From the NCBI RefSeq assembly GCF_014195445.1, contig NZ_JACIBT010000001.1, positions 1,054,001 to 1,118,000 on the forward strand: 64,000 nucleotides of DNA, read 5' to 3'. Positions 28,395 to 36,811 of the stretch are shown here, one piece after another. Origin of the DNA: Garicola koreensis. Lineage in GTDB: Bacteria; Actinomycetota; Actinomycetes; Actinomycetales; Micrococcaceae. A program made the position numbers and the translations under genes. Each line of letters opens with the position of its first letter. The stretch's first letter is position 1. The notes beneath the pieces are model-generated. The model saw nothing but the letters and a program-made list of their open reading frames with translations, did not search any database and had not been told where the DNA came from.

Positions 28395-29042
28395 TCAGAG
28401 CCCCCAGACGCCGGAGGAGCCGCGGCGGTGGGCGGCAAGCAGGTGGGTGTCGATGACTCCGACCGCCTCCATCAGCGCGAACATAGTGGTCGGCCCCACG
28501 AACGCAAACCCTTCTGCGCGCAGCGCCGCTGCCAGCGCACGGGACTCGGCCGACTGCGTGGGGACCTCGGCGATGCTGGACGGCGTGGGCGTCTGCGCCG
28601 GCTGAAACGACCACACAAAGTCCACCAAACCGCCCTTCTGCCGCAGCGCCACGGTGGCCCGCGCATTGGTGATGGTGGCCAGAATCTTCGCCCGGTTGCG
28701 CACGATCGATGCGTCACCCAGCAGCCGTTCGACCTCGGCGTCGCCGTAGGCTGCCACGGCGTCGGGATCGAACTGGTCGAATGCGGCGCGGAAGGCCTCG
28801 CGCTTGCGCAGGATCGTCGCCCACGACAGCCCGGCCTGGAACGCTTCCAGGCTGATCCGCTCGTACATACCCGCCTCATCACGGATGGGCATGCCCCACT
28901 CGGTGTCGTAGTAGTCACGCAGCATCGGATCCGCCGCGGCCCAGGCGGGCCGGGCCAGCCCGTCGTCACCGACGACGACGTCGGGCTCTGTGCTCCCAGC
29001 AGCTGGGGTCTCAGCAGGCGGCTGCTCGCGGGGAATGTTCAT
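28395..29042 (-). CDS. tag: DNA-3-methyladenine glycosylase I, zinc-snap ligands absent
   Basis: A 215-residue Tag-family base-excision enzyme. The catalytic region SLEAFQAGLSWATILRKREAFRAAFDQFDP matches Tag, with Glu in the expected place, and ALRAEGFAFVGPTTMFALMEAVGVIDTH follows. The N-terminal Cys and the His of YHDNEWG are replaced (RPAW, YYDTEWG), and the C-terminal Cys is missing, so the zinc snap seen in E. coli Tag should be absent. The start is ATG 29042: -10 TACTGT lies 7 nt before it. Confidence 0.9.
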   Translation of the reverse strand: MNIPREQPPAETPAAGSTEPDVVVGDDGLARPAWAAADPMLRDYYDTEWGMPIRDEAGMYERISLEAFQAGLSWATILRKREAFRAAFDQFDPDAVAAYGDAEVERLLGDASIVRNRAKILATITNARATVALRQKGGLVDFVWSFQPAQTPTPSSIAEVPTQSAESRALAAALRAEGFAFVGPTTMFALMEAVGVIDTHLLAAHRRGSSGVWGL

Positions 29043-29091
29043 CCTCAGCACAGTACCTGCACCCCAGCCGCCCGCACCTGACGAGCACGCA

Positions 29092-29134
29092 GAAAGCCCC
29101 GGGTGCTCTGCTCATTGCAGAGCTCCCGGGGCTG
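29092..29134 (-). terminator. Intrinsic terminator of tRNA-Leu
   Basis: Downstream of the tRNA on the minus strand, AGCCCCGGG-A-GCTCTGC pairs with GCAGAGC-A-CCCGGGGCT around an AATGA loop, followed by TTTCT. This 16-bp near-perfect stem isolates the tRNA from tag. Confidence 0.85.
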
Positions 29135-29137
29135 CTG

Positions 29138-29221
<84 letters not shown>

Positions 29222-29237
29222 GTTCGGCTCGCCTCAT

Positions 29238-29251
29238 CCGGTGTGCACCGG
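29238..29251. repeat. Palindrome between tRNA-Leu and hrpA
   Basis: CCGGTG-TG-CACCGG is a perfect 6-bp-arm palindrome in the 127-bp divergent region between tRNA-Leu and the helicase. It lies 17 bp upstream of the tRNA 5' end; its role is unknown. Confidence 0.35.
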
Positions 29252-29348
29252 TTCCGCTGAGCCGTGGGTGCTGAAAACAGCAAGAATCATCCTAACCCCA
29301 TCCCCGCAGGATGACCTAATCGCGTGGGCCGATAGACTTTACGCTGAT

Positions 29349-32300
29349 ATGTCTGCCCCACCCCGCACTGCCCAGCCCATCTCCGCTGAGGCGCTGAACT
29401 ACCCCGAACAGCTTCCGGTCACCGCCGAGCGGGACACCATCTTAGAAGCCCTGAGGGAGAATCAGGTCCTCATCGTCGCCGGCGAGACCGGCTCGGGAAA
29501 GACCACCCAGCTGCCGAAGATGCTGCTGGAGCTGGGTGCCCACGGCCACGGCATGATCGGCCACACCCAGCCGCGCCGGATCGCAGCCCGCTCTGTGGCC
29601 GAGCGCCTGGCTGAGGAGCTGGACAGCCAGCTGGGCGAGACCATCGGCTATCAGGTGCGTTTCACCGCAGAGGTCGGTGCGGACACGGCGGTGAAGCTGA
29701 TGACCGACGGGATTCTGCTGGCCGAGCTGCAGCGCGATCCGGACCTGCGGAAGTACTCGGCGATCATCATCGACGAGGCCCACGAGCGCAGCCTGAACAT
29801 CGACGTCATTCTGGGGTACCTGAAGAACCTGCTGCCCAAGCGCCCCGACCTGAAGGTGCTGGTCACCTCGGCGACCATCGACCCGGAGCGCTTCAGCGAA
29901 CACTTTTCCGACGCCCCCATCATCGAGGTCTCCGGACGCACCTACCCGGTGGAGATCAGATACCGTCCGCTGATTGAGCCTGAGGCCCAGGAGGATCAGG
30001 AGCCGCGCGATGAGCTCGAGGCGCTGGGCGATGCCGTCTTGGAGCTGGCGGATGAGCCCGACGGCGACATCCTGATCTTCTTCCCCGGCGAGCGCGAAAT
30101 CCGCGAGGCCGCCGACGCGTTGTCCGAGACCCTGGGCCGGCATCGGAAGCTGCAGGGTGCGCAGATTCTTCCGCTGTTCGGCCGGCTCTCCGTCGCCGAG
30201 CAGCGCAGAGTCTTCACCCCCTCGGGACGACGCCGGATCGTGCTGGCCACCAATGTGGCTGAAACGTCGCTGACCGTGCCGGGCATCAAGTACGTCATCG
30301 ACACCGGGACCGCCCGCATTTCGCGCTACTCGACCCGGACCAAAGTGCAGCGCCTGCCCATCGAGCCGATCTCTCAGGCCAGCGCCAACCAGCGAGCCGG
30401 ACGCTCCGGGCGCACCAGCGAGGGCATCTGCATCCGGCTCTACAGCCAAGCGGACTTCGAGTCCCGCCCGGAGTTCACCGACCCGGAGATCCTGCGGACC
30501 TCACTGGCCAGTGTGCTGCTGCAGATGTCGTCTATGGGCCTGGCCCGGAATCCGCAGCAGCTGCTGGACTTTCCGTTCATGCAGAAGCCCGACGCCAAGG
30601 CTGTCAACGACGCCGTCCGGCTGCTGGCTGAACTGGGGGCGCTTCAGAAGTCCGGGGCGATCACCGGCATCGGACGTCGTCTGGCGCAGCTGCCGGTTGA
30701 CCCGCGGCTGGGCCGGATGATGGTGGAGGCATCCCGGCGCGACTGCCTGAGCGAAGTCACTGTGCTGGCGGCGGCACTGTCCATCCAGGACGTCCGCGAG
30801 CGACCCGCCGAGCAGCGCGATGCCGCCGACGCGCTGCACGGCCGGTTCGCCGATGAGAACTCTGACTTCTCCGCCCTGCTGAACCTGTGGCGCTACATCA
30901 CCCAGCAGCAGCGCGACCTCTCCTCCAGCCAGTTCCGCAAGCTCTGCCGCAGAGAGCATCTGAACTGGCTGCGCATCCGCGAATGGCAGGACCTGGTGAC
31001 CCAGCTGGGTGACCTGGCGCAGCAGGCCAAGCTCTCCACGCGGCGCATTCGCGTGCGCGACACGGTGGAGCATGTGGGCAAGCACGACGCCGTGCACCAG
31101 TCCCTGCTGGCCGGACTGCTGAGCAACATCGGACAGTTCCAGCCGCGCACCCGCGACTATCAGGGCGCCCGGGGCACCCGGTTCCACATCTTCCCCGGCT
31201 CCGGACTGTTCAAGAAGAACCCCGACCTGGTGATGGCTGCTGAGCTGGTGGAGACCTCCCGGCTCTGGGCCCGCACAGCGGCGCGCATCGACCCGGCCTG
31301 GGCCGAAGAGCTGGGCGGGCATCTGCTCAAGCGCAGCTATTCGGACCCCTGGTGGTCCGCCAAACAGGGCGCGGTGCTCGCCACCGAACGGGTCACCCTG
31401 TTCGGAGTGCCCATCGTCGCCGACCGCCGGGTGCTCTACGCGAAGGTGGATCCTGCCTTCGCCCGGGAGGAGTTCATCCGCCGGGCGCTGATCGACGGGG
31501 ACTGGAGCACCCGCCACCACTTCGACAAGCGCAACCGGGAGCGATTCGCAGAGATCGACGAGCTGGAGGAACGGACTCGGCGCCATGACCTGCGCGCCGC
31601 CGATCACCAGCTGCTGGACTTCTTCGCCGAACGGATTCCGCAGACCATCACCGGCCAGCGCGCCTTCGACGCCTGGTGGAAGAAGCAGCGCCACGACACC
31701 CCGGAGCTGCTGGACCTGCCTGAATCGGTGGCGATGGCCCCTGAGTCGGAGCAGGTGGACCTCGATGCCTTCCCCTCCACCATCGAGCACGAGGGTCTGG
31801 ACCTGCAGCTGACCTATGCCTATGAGGCGGGGGTGACGGTGCGGGTGCCCGTGATCTTCCTCAATCAGCTGGTGGCCCACCGGTTCGAGTGGTTCATCCC
31901 CGGCCGTCGCACCGAAATGATCACCGCCCTGATCCGTTCGATGCCCAAACCGCTGCGGAAGAACTTCGTGCCCGCCCCCGATGTGGCCGCCCAGGCGCGT
32001 CAGGCACTGGAGGCGGAGCACCAGGTGGGGGTCGACCCGTTCCGCAGCGGCCTGGCCACAGTGCTGAGACGGCTGCGCGGCGTCGTTGTGGACCCCGAGG
32101 ATCTGGACGTGGCGGCACTGCCGGAGCACCTGCGCTTCACCTTCGCCGTGGTCAGCGAGCGCGGCCGTGTGCTGGACACCAGCGCCGATCTCAGCGAACT
32201 GCAGCTGCGCTTCGCCCAGCAGAACCAGCAGGCGATCAGCCGCTCGGTGACCGCCGAGTCCGGCACAGAGTCGGGCACAGAGTCGCGCACAGGGCCGGCG

Positions 32301-33209
32301 TCCCCCTCCACGGCTTCCTCCCCGACACCGGGCCCGGCAGCTGCTGCAGTGCCGCAGCAGCGCAGCCAGACCTCGTGGACCTTCGGCGAGATCCCCCGGC
32401 GCCTTGTCACGGAGGTCTCCGGACGCAGCGTGACCGGCTACCCGGCCCTCACCGCCGATGGAGACGGCGTGTCCGTCACCGTGGCCGAGTCCCCGCAGAC
32501 CCAGGCGCACACCCACCGGGCCGGAGTGGTGGAGCTGCTGCGTCTTGTGCTGCCCTCGCCGCAGCGCTATGTGGTCGAGCACCTGAGCAACCGTGAACGG
32601 ATGGCTTTTGGCCAGTTCGGCGAGGTCGACGCGTTGGTGGCTGAGGCCACCACTGCGGTGCTGGACCACCTGGTGCCGCAGGAGCTGCCCTTCAGCGCTG
32701 ACCAGTTTGAGTCGATCGCGCGGCATGCCCGTGCTGAGCAGATCGACACGACTCTGCAGCTGACCGATTCGCTGGCCCAGGTGCTCACGCTGAACACGCA
32801 GGTGCGGGCACGACTGGCCGCGGTGAAGTCCGCGGCGCTGCGCCCGGCGGTCTCCGATATGCAGGCCCAGATCGACCAGCTGGTCCATCCCGGCTTCGTC
32901 ACCGCCACCGGGTACTCTGCGATGCGGCGGCTGCCGCGCTATCTGCAGGGCATGCTCACCCGGCTGGACCGGCTGGAGGCCGGAGGGTCGCTGGCCAAGG
33001 ACACCACCGATATGCAGCAGGTCCAGCAGTTGGAGGATGAGTACGACGACGCCGTGGAGGCCATCCCGCAGCAGCGGCGGCTCCCGGCCGGGCTGGCGGA
33101 GGTGCGGTGGATGATCGAGGAGCTGCGCATCAGCCTCTTCGCCCAACAGCTGGGCACCGCCCAGACGGTCAGCGCCAAGCGGGTGCGTCGGGCCATCAAA
33201 CAGGCCTGA
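29349..33209 (+). CDS. hrpA: ATP-dependent RNA helicase HrpA
   Basis: A 1286-residue DEAH-box helicase. Motif I GETGSGKTTQLPK is near 46, motif Ia TQPRRIAARSVAERLAEEL follows, motif II is DEAH in IIIDEAHERSLN, SAT is VTSATIDPERF, and motif VI is QRAGRSGRT. HA2, OB-fold and the long HrpA-specific C-terminal region follow. Related enzymes resolve stalled ribosomes on mRNA in E. coli. The start is ATG 29349; a frame extending to 29169 would run through the tRNA gene. -10 TAGACT (29333-29338) gives a 3-4 nt leader. Confidence 0.95.
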   Translation: MSAPPRTAQPISAEALNYPEQLPVTAERDTILEALRENQVLIVAGETGSGKTTQLPKMLLELGAHGHGMIGHTQPRRIAARSVAERLAEELDSQLGETIGYQVRFTAEVGADTAVKLMTDGILLAELQRDPDLRKYSAIIIDEAHERSLNIDVILGYLKNLLPKRPDLKVLVTSATIDPERFSEHFSDAPIIEVSGRTYPVEIRYRPLIEPEAQEDQEPRDELEALGDAVLELADEPDGDILIFFPGEREIREAADALSETLGRHRKLQGAQILPLFGRLSVAEQRRVFTPSGRRRIVLATNVAETSLTVPGIKYVIDTGTARISRYSTRTKVQRLPIEPISQASANQRAGRSGRTSEGICIRLYSQADFESRPEFTDPEILRTSLASVLLQMSSMGLARNPQQLLDFPFMQKPDAKAVNDAVRLLAELGALQKSGAITGIGRRLAQLPVDPRLGRMMVEASRRDCLSEVTVLAAALSIQDVRERPAEQRDAADALHGRFADENSDFSALLNLWRYITQQQRDLSSSQFRKLCRREHLNWLRIREWQDLVTQLGDLAQQAKLSTRRIRVRDTVEHVGKHDAVHQSLLAGLLSNIGQFQPRTRDYQGARGTRFHIFPGSGLFKKNPDLVMAAELVETSRLWARTAARIDPAWAEELGGHLLKRSYSDPWWSAKQGAVLATERVTLFGVPIVADRRVLYAKVDPAFAREEFIRRALIDGDWSTRHHFDKRNRERFAEIDELEERTRRHDLRAADHQLLDFFAERIPQTITGQRAFDAWWKKQRHDTPELLDLPESVAMAPESEQVDLDAFPSTIEHEGLDLQLTYAYEAGVTVRVPVIFLNQLVAHRFEWFIPGRRTEMITALIRSMPKPLRKNFVPAPDVAAQARQALEAEHQVGVDPFRSGLATVLRRLRGVVVDPEDLDVAALPEHLRFTFAVVSERGRVLDTSADLSELQLRFAQQNQQAISRSVTAESGTESGTESRTGPASPSTASSPTPGPAAAAVPQQRSQTSWTFGEIPRRLVTEVSGRSVTGYPALTADGDGVSVTVAESPQTQAHTHRAGVVELLRLVLPSPQRYVVEHLSNRERMAFGQFGEVDALVAEATTAVLDHLVPQELPFSADQFESIARHARAEQIDTTLQLTDSLAQVLTLNTQVRARLAAVKSAALRPAVSDMQAQIDQLVHPGFVTATGYSAMRRLPRYLQGMLTRLDRLEAGGSLAKDTTDMQQVQQLEDEYDDAVEAIPQQRRLPAGLAEVRWMIEELRISLFAQQLGTAQTVSAKRVRRAIKQA

Positions 33210-33219
33210 GGCTCCGGCG

Positions 33220-33654
33220 TCAGTGCTCCTCAGCCGGCACGTGCTCGGTGTCGCCCATCAGCCGCAGCGCCACGCGCAGCTTCTCCGCCGCCTCGTCCAT
33301 CTTCGCCCAGTCGGGGCTCTTCATGGCTCTGCCGAAGTCATGATCGGCCATCGAGTTGGAGGGCCACACGTGGACATGCAGGTGCGGGATCTCATAGCCG
33401 GCGATCGCCAACCCTGCCCGCACGGATCCGAATGCCTCCACCTGGGCCTTGCCGATGCGTTGAGCCACTGCGCTCAGGTGCTTGAGCTCCTGCGGGTCCG
33501 CCTCGGTCCAGCGGTCCACTTCGGTGCGCGGCACCACCAGGGTGTGGCCGTAGACCAACGGGCCGGTGGAGAGGAACGCGACACATGTCTCATCGCGCCA
33601 GATGAATCGGCCCGGAAGTTCGCCGTCGATGATTTTGGTGAACTCTGTGCTCAT
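33220..33654 (-). CDS. HIT family nucleotide-binding protein
   Basis: A 144-residue histidine-triad protein. The active-site motif is PHLHVHVWPS, with GPLVYGHTLVVPRTEVDRW earlier. HIT proteins hydrolyse or bind nucleoside phosphoramidates and adenylated compounds; the specific substrate is not evident. -10 TAGAGT (33666-33661) lies 6 nt before ATG 33654, and the intervening GGGAGG resembles a Shine-Dalgarno but would be outside a transcript starting at the ATG. Confidence 0.9.
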   Translation of the reverse strand: MSTEFTKIIDGELPGRFIWRDETCVAFLSTGPLVYGHTLVVPRTEVDRWTEADPQELKHLSAVAQRIGKAQVEAFGSVRAGLAIAGYEIPHLHVHVWPSNSMADHDFGRAMKSPDWAKMDEAAEKLRVALRLMGDTEHVPAEEH

Positions 33655-33704
33655 CCTCCCACTCTAAACCCTGCGATGGGCGCCCTGTTAGGCTTAGCAG
33701 GCAT

Positions 33705-34121
33705 ATGAGCACCACGCCTTCCACTCCCCCGGTGAGGGGTCGCAGCACCCGCCAAAAGCGCGCAGTGTGGGCTGCCCTGAACTCGCTGGAGGATTTCGTC
33801 TCCGCTCAGGAGCTGCACCGGATCCTGACTGATCGTGGCGAGAAGGTGTCCCTGGCGACCGTCTACCGAGTCCTGCAGACCCACCATGAGGAGGGGCTGC
33901 TCGATGCGCTGCGGCCCGACGATGGTGAGGCGATCTTCCGGATCTGCGCCGCAGAGGAGCATCACCATCACCTGGTGTGCCGCCGCTGCGGCCTCACCGT
34001 GGAATTCGAGGCGCCGCAGCTGGAGTCCTGGGCCGCAGAACTCGCCGCAGCGCACCAGTTCACCGACGTCCAGCACACCTTAGAGATCTTCGGGCTGTGC
34101 CAGAGCTGCGCGCGGCAGTGA
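33705..34121 (+). CDS. Fur-family metalloregulator, probably Zur
   Basis: A 138-residue winged-helix repressor. RSTRQKRAVWAAL and LATVYRVLQTHHEEG form the DNA-binding domain. The dimerisation/metal segment has EEHHHHLVCRRCG and a C-terminal GLCQSCA, giving the two CxxC structural-zinc pairs. A zinc ABC operon starts about 0.9 kb downstream with a palindromic promoter, so Zur is favoured over Fur or PerR. -10 TAGGCT gives a leader of about 3 nt. Confidence 0.85.
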   Translation: MSTTPSTPPVRGRSTRQKRAVWAALNSLEDFVSAQELHRILTDRGEKVSLATVYRVLQTHHEEGLLDALRPDDGEAIFRICAAEEHHHHLVCRRCGLTVEFEAPQLESWAAELAAAHQFTDVQHTLEIFGLCQSCARQ

Positions 34122-34137
34122 CCCCGGGACCGAGGCG

Positions 34138-34854
34138 ATGACTGCACCCGGGGCGCTGCTGCTGCACGGCTTCACCTCCACCACCGCATCCATGGAACCG
34201 GTGGCCGAAGGTCTGAAGGAGGCGGGGTTCGACGTCGAGATGCCCCTGCTGCCGGGCCACGGCAGCCGGTGGGAAGACCTGGCCGCCACCCGGGCCGAGG
34301 AGATCATCGAAGCTGCCGACGCCGCCCACCGACGGCTGGCCGCACGCTGCACCACGGTGATCCCGGTGGGCCTGTCCATGGGTGGAGCCCTGGCGCTGCG
34401 CAGTGCCGCAGTGCACCGCAGCCCGTCCGCGGTGGTGATCAACCCCGGACTGCGCCTGAGCCCGGGCACTGCGGCGGGCGCGCGCCTGCTGGCCCGGCTC
34501 AAGCCCACGATCGGCTCCATCGCCGGCGACATCGCCAAGCCCGGAGTCACCGAAGAGGCCTATGCGCGCACCCCGCTGCGGGCAGTGGCTGAGCTGTCCC
34601 GAGTGTTCAGCCTCTGCCGCGGGCAGCTGCCGCAGCTGGCGGCGCAGCGGACCCAGGTGCTGCTGCTGCGTTCGGCGGTGGACCATGTGGTCGGTTCGGC
34701 CTCGGCCACCCTCCTTAAGCGTGCCCTAGGTGAGCAGGCCCAGGGTGGACAGGTGCAGGAGGTCATTCTGCGCCGCAGCCGCCACGTGGCCACCCTGGAC
34801 TACGACGCCGAACTGCTGCTGCGCCGCACCACCCAGTTTCTGCGCCGGCACTGA
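34138..34854 (+). CDS. Alpha/beta hydrolase (carboxylesterase / monoglyceride lipase type)
   Basis: A 238-residue serine hydrolase. LLLHGFTSTTASM carries the oxyanion HG, the nucleophile elbow is GLSMGGALAL (Ser83), LLRSAVDHVV provides the Asp, and RRSRHVATLDYD the His. This resembles Est30-like carboxylesterases, which often act on short acyl esters. It begins 16 bp after the Fur-family gene and may be cotranscribed. The physiological substrate is unknown. Confidence 0.82.
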   Translation: MTAPGALLLHGFTSTTASMEPVAEGLKEAGFDVEMPLLPGHGSRWEDLAATRAEEIIEAADAAHRRLAARCTTVIPVGLSMGGALALRSAAVHRSPSAVVINPGLRLSPGTAAGARLLARLKPTIGSIAGDIAKPGVTEEAYARTPLRAVAELSRVFSLCRGQLPQLAAQRTQVLLLRSAVDHVVGSASATLLKRALGEQAQGGQVQEVILRRSRHVATLDYDAELLLRRTTQFLRRH

Positions 34855-34922
34855 TTGTCTGCATCAGCACTGTGTTTTTCCACCAACGCTGCGGCGGGTC
34901 CCAGTCCCGGCTCCGCACCCAG

Positions 34923-34960
34923 CAGCACCACACCCCGCAGCACCACACCCCGCAGCACCT
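34923..34960 (+). repeat. 2.5 copies of a 15-bp tandem repeat
   Basis: CAGCACCACACCCCG occurs at 34923-34937 and 34938-34952, with a partial third copy at 34953-34959. It lies immediately upstream of the zinc operon promoter. Copy number may vary between strains. Confidence 0.85.
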
Positions 34961-34964
34961 GACT

Positions 34965-34993
34965 TTGAGAACAGTTTGCAATAAGAGTATGGT
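34965..34993 (+). promoter_or_regulatory. znuA promoter with candidate Zur operator
   Basis: -35 TTGAGA (34965-34970), 17-bp spacer, -10 TATGGT (34988-34993), then 7 nt to ATG 35001: a strong sigmaA promoter for a leaderless mRNA. The 17-bp dyad TTGAGAAC-A-GTTTGCAA (34965-34981, 6 of 8 positions symmetric) covers the -35 and spacer, the right place for repression by Zur. Confidence 0.7.
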
Positions 34994-35000
34994 GTGCGGA

Positions 35001-35963
35001 ATGAACCCGCTGCGCAGCATTGCCCTGACCCTGGCCGGACTCGCCGTGCTGACGGTCAGTGCCTGCGGCGGGTCCAGCGGGGGGTCCAGCGGCGGGTCCG
35101 GCAGCTCCCCGGCAGAGGACGAGGAGGGCCAGGCTGAGCTGTCAGTGGTCACCTCGACCGACGTCTACGCGGATCTGATCTCCCAGATCGGCGGCGATGC
35201 GGTCGAGGTCCAGGCCCTGGTGACCTCCACTGCCACGGATCCGCATTCCTATGAGGCCACACCCCAGGACCGGCTGGCGGTGGAGAACGCCGATGTGATC
35301 ATCGCCAATGGTGCCGGCTACGACTCCTTCATCACCCAGCTGGCCTCCGCGGCGGAGAAGGAGGATGCCGTCCACCAGGTCGCCGAGGGCTCTGCCGAGC
35401 ACGACCATGACCACAGCCACGACCACGAGGACGGGGACTCCTACCAGAACGAGCACCTCTGGTACGACCTTGCCCGTATGGAGCAGTTCGTCCTCGAGGT
35501 TGCCGAGCACCTGGGGCAGCTGGCCCCGCAGCACGCCGAGCTCTACGCCGAGGGAGCCGAAGAACTGGCGGAGCAGATCGGCGCCCTGGATGAGCGCAGC
35601 CAGCAGCTGCAGGCCTCCGGGCACAGCTATCTGGCCACTGAGGCCGTCTCCGGCTACCTGTTGGAGCACGCGGGGTTCGACAACCGCACCGACCCTGCCT
35701 TCCTCAGCGCAGTCGAGCACGGCGACGACGTCTCCCCCAGGCTCTACCGAGACGCTCTGCAGCGCAGTGAGGAGGTCGACCTGCTCTCCTACAACGCCCA
35801 GACAGAGACCCAGCAGGCCTCCCGCATTCGCGACGCCGCCCAGGAAGCCTCGGCGGTGGTCGTGGAGTTCACCGAAACCATCCCGGAGGACAGCGCCGGC
35901 TACCTCGAGTGGATGGAGTCCAACATCGACACCCTCGAGGCCGCCCTGCAGGAGGCCCAGTGA
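35001..35963 (+). CDS. znuA: Zinc ABC transporter substrate-binding lipoprotein (ZnuA-like)
   Basis: A 320-residue secreted lipoprotein. The signal peptide ends at a lipobox (LTVSACGG, Cys near 21) and a Ser/Gly linker follows. The cluster-9 binding-protein fold has DPHSYEATP and NEHLWYD as His ligands, and between them the His/Asp-rich loop HDHDHSHDHEDGD that is typical of zinc- rather than manganese-binding proteins. The start is ATG 35001, fixed by the leaderless promoter. It heads a three-gene operon. Confidence 0.9.
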   Translation: MNPLRSIALTLAGLAVLTVSACGGSSGGSSGGSGSSPAEDEEGQAELSVVTSTDVYADLISQIGGDAVEVQALVTSTATDPHSYEATPQDRLAVENADVIIANGAGYDSFITQLASAAEKEDAVHQVAEGSAEHDHDHSHDHEDGDSYQNEHLWYDLARMEQFVLEVAEHLGQLAPQHAELYAEGAEELAEQIGALDERSQQLQASGHSYLATEAVSGYLLEHAGFDNRTDPAFLSAVEHGDDVSPRLYRDALQRSEEVDLLSYNAQTETQQASRIRDAAQEASAVVVEFTETIPEDSAGYLEWMESNIDTLEAALQEAQ

Positions 35964-36811
35964 CCTCCGCCGAAGCACAGTCCTCCCCGGAACTGCCCTC
36001 ACCCCAAGAGCCGGCGCTGCAGCTGCACGAAGCCGGAGTCCGCTTCGGCGACCGCACCCTGTGGGAGCAGGTGAACCTCTCCCTGGCGGCCGGGGAATTT
36101 CTGGCGGTGCTGGGCCCCAACGGCTCAGGGAAGTCCACCTTCCTCAAGACGCTGCTGGGCATGCAGCGGCTCTCCGCCGGCACCGCCCAGGTGCTGGGCG
36201 CCCCGGTGCGCCGGGGCAGCAGCCGGGTCGGCTACATCCCCCAGCACCACACACTGGATCCGCAGACTCCGCTGCGCGCCCGCGACCTGGTGGCACTGGG
36301 GCTGGAAGGCCACCGCTACGGACTGCCCTGGGCCTCGCGAGCCACCCGCACGCGGGTACAGAACCTGCTCGACGACGTCGGGGCCGGAAGCTACGCCGAC
36401 CGTCCGGTCGGCCTGCTCTCCGGAGGGGAGCAGCAGCGGCTGCGGGCGGCCCAGGCCTTGGCCGACGACCCTGCGCTGCTGCTCTGCGATGAGCCGCTGC
36501 ACTCCCTGGATCTGCACCATCAGCAGGCCATCACGGAGCTGATCCGCCGCCAGGCGGTGGAGCGCGCAGCCGCAGTGGTGTTCGTCACCCATGAGATCAA
36601 CCCGGTCATCGAGCACGTCGACCGGGTCCTGTACTTCGCCCGCGGCCAGCACCGGCTGGGCACAGTGGCCGAGGTGATGCGCTCCTGCGTGCTCTCCGAG
36701 CTCTACCAGGCTCCGGTGGAGGTCATTGAGCACCGGGGGCGCATCGTGGTCTTCGCCGAACATCTGGAGGGCTATCACGACCACGATCCGGCGACGGAGG
36801 ATCAGCTGTGA
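35960..36811 (+). CDS. znuC: Zinc ABC transporter ATPase (ZnuC-like)
   Basis: A 283-residue ABC ATPase. Walker A is GPNGSGKST, the signature LLSGGEQQRLR, Walker B LLLCDEPLHSLD and the H-loop VTHEI. The second signature region differs from the usual LSGGQ only conservatively. The start is GTG 35960 in a GTGA overlap with znuA. It energises import through the permease encoded next. Confidence 0.92.
   Translation: MTSAEAQSSPELPSPQEPALQLHEAGVRFGDRTLWEQVNLSLAAGEFLAVLGPNGSGKSTFLKTLLGMQRLSAGTAQVLGAPVRRGSSRVGYIPQHHTLDPQTPLRARDLVALGLEGHRYGLPWASRATRTRVQNLLDDVGAGSYADRPVGLLSGGEQQRLRAAQALADDPALLLCDEPLHSLDLHHQQAITELIRRQAVERAAAVVFVTHEINPVIEHVDRVLYFARGQHRLGTVAEVMRSCVLSELYQAPVEVIEHRGRIVVFAEHLEGYHDHDPATEDQL

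Noticed and set aside
30501-33146. Long open frame (881 codons) antisense to hrpA
   Set aside because: It mirrors the codon structure of hrpA in a high-GC genome and shows no recognisable domain; the sense gene has full motifs.
34923-34960. CRISPR-like repeats
   Set aside because: Short directly adjacent 15-bp units without spacers and no cas genes nearby.
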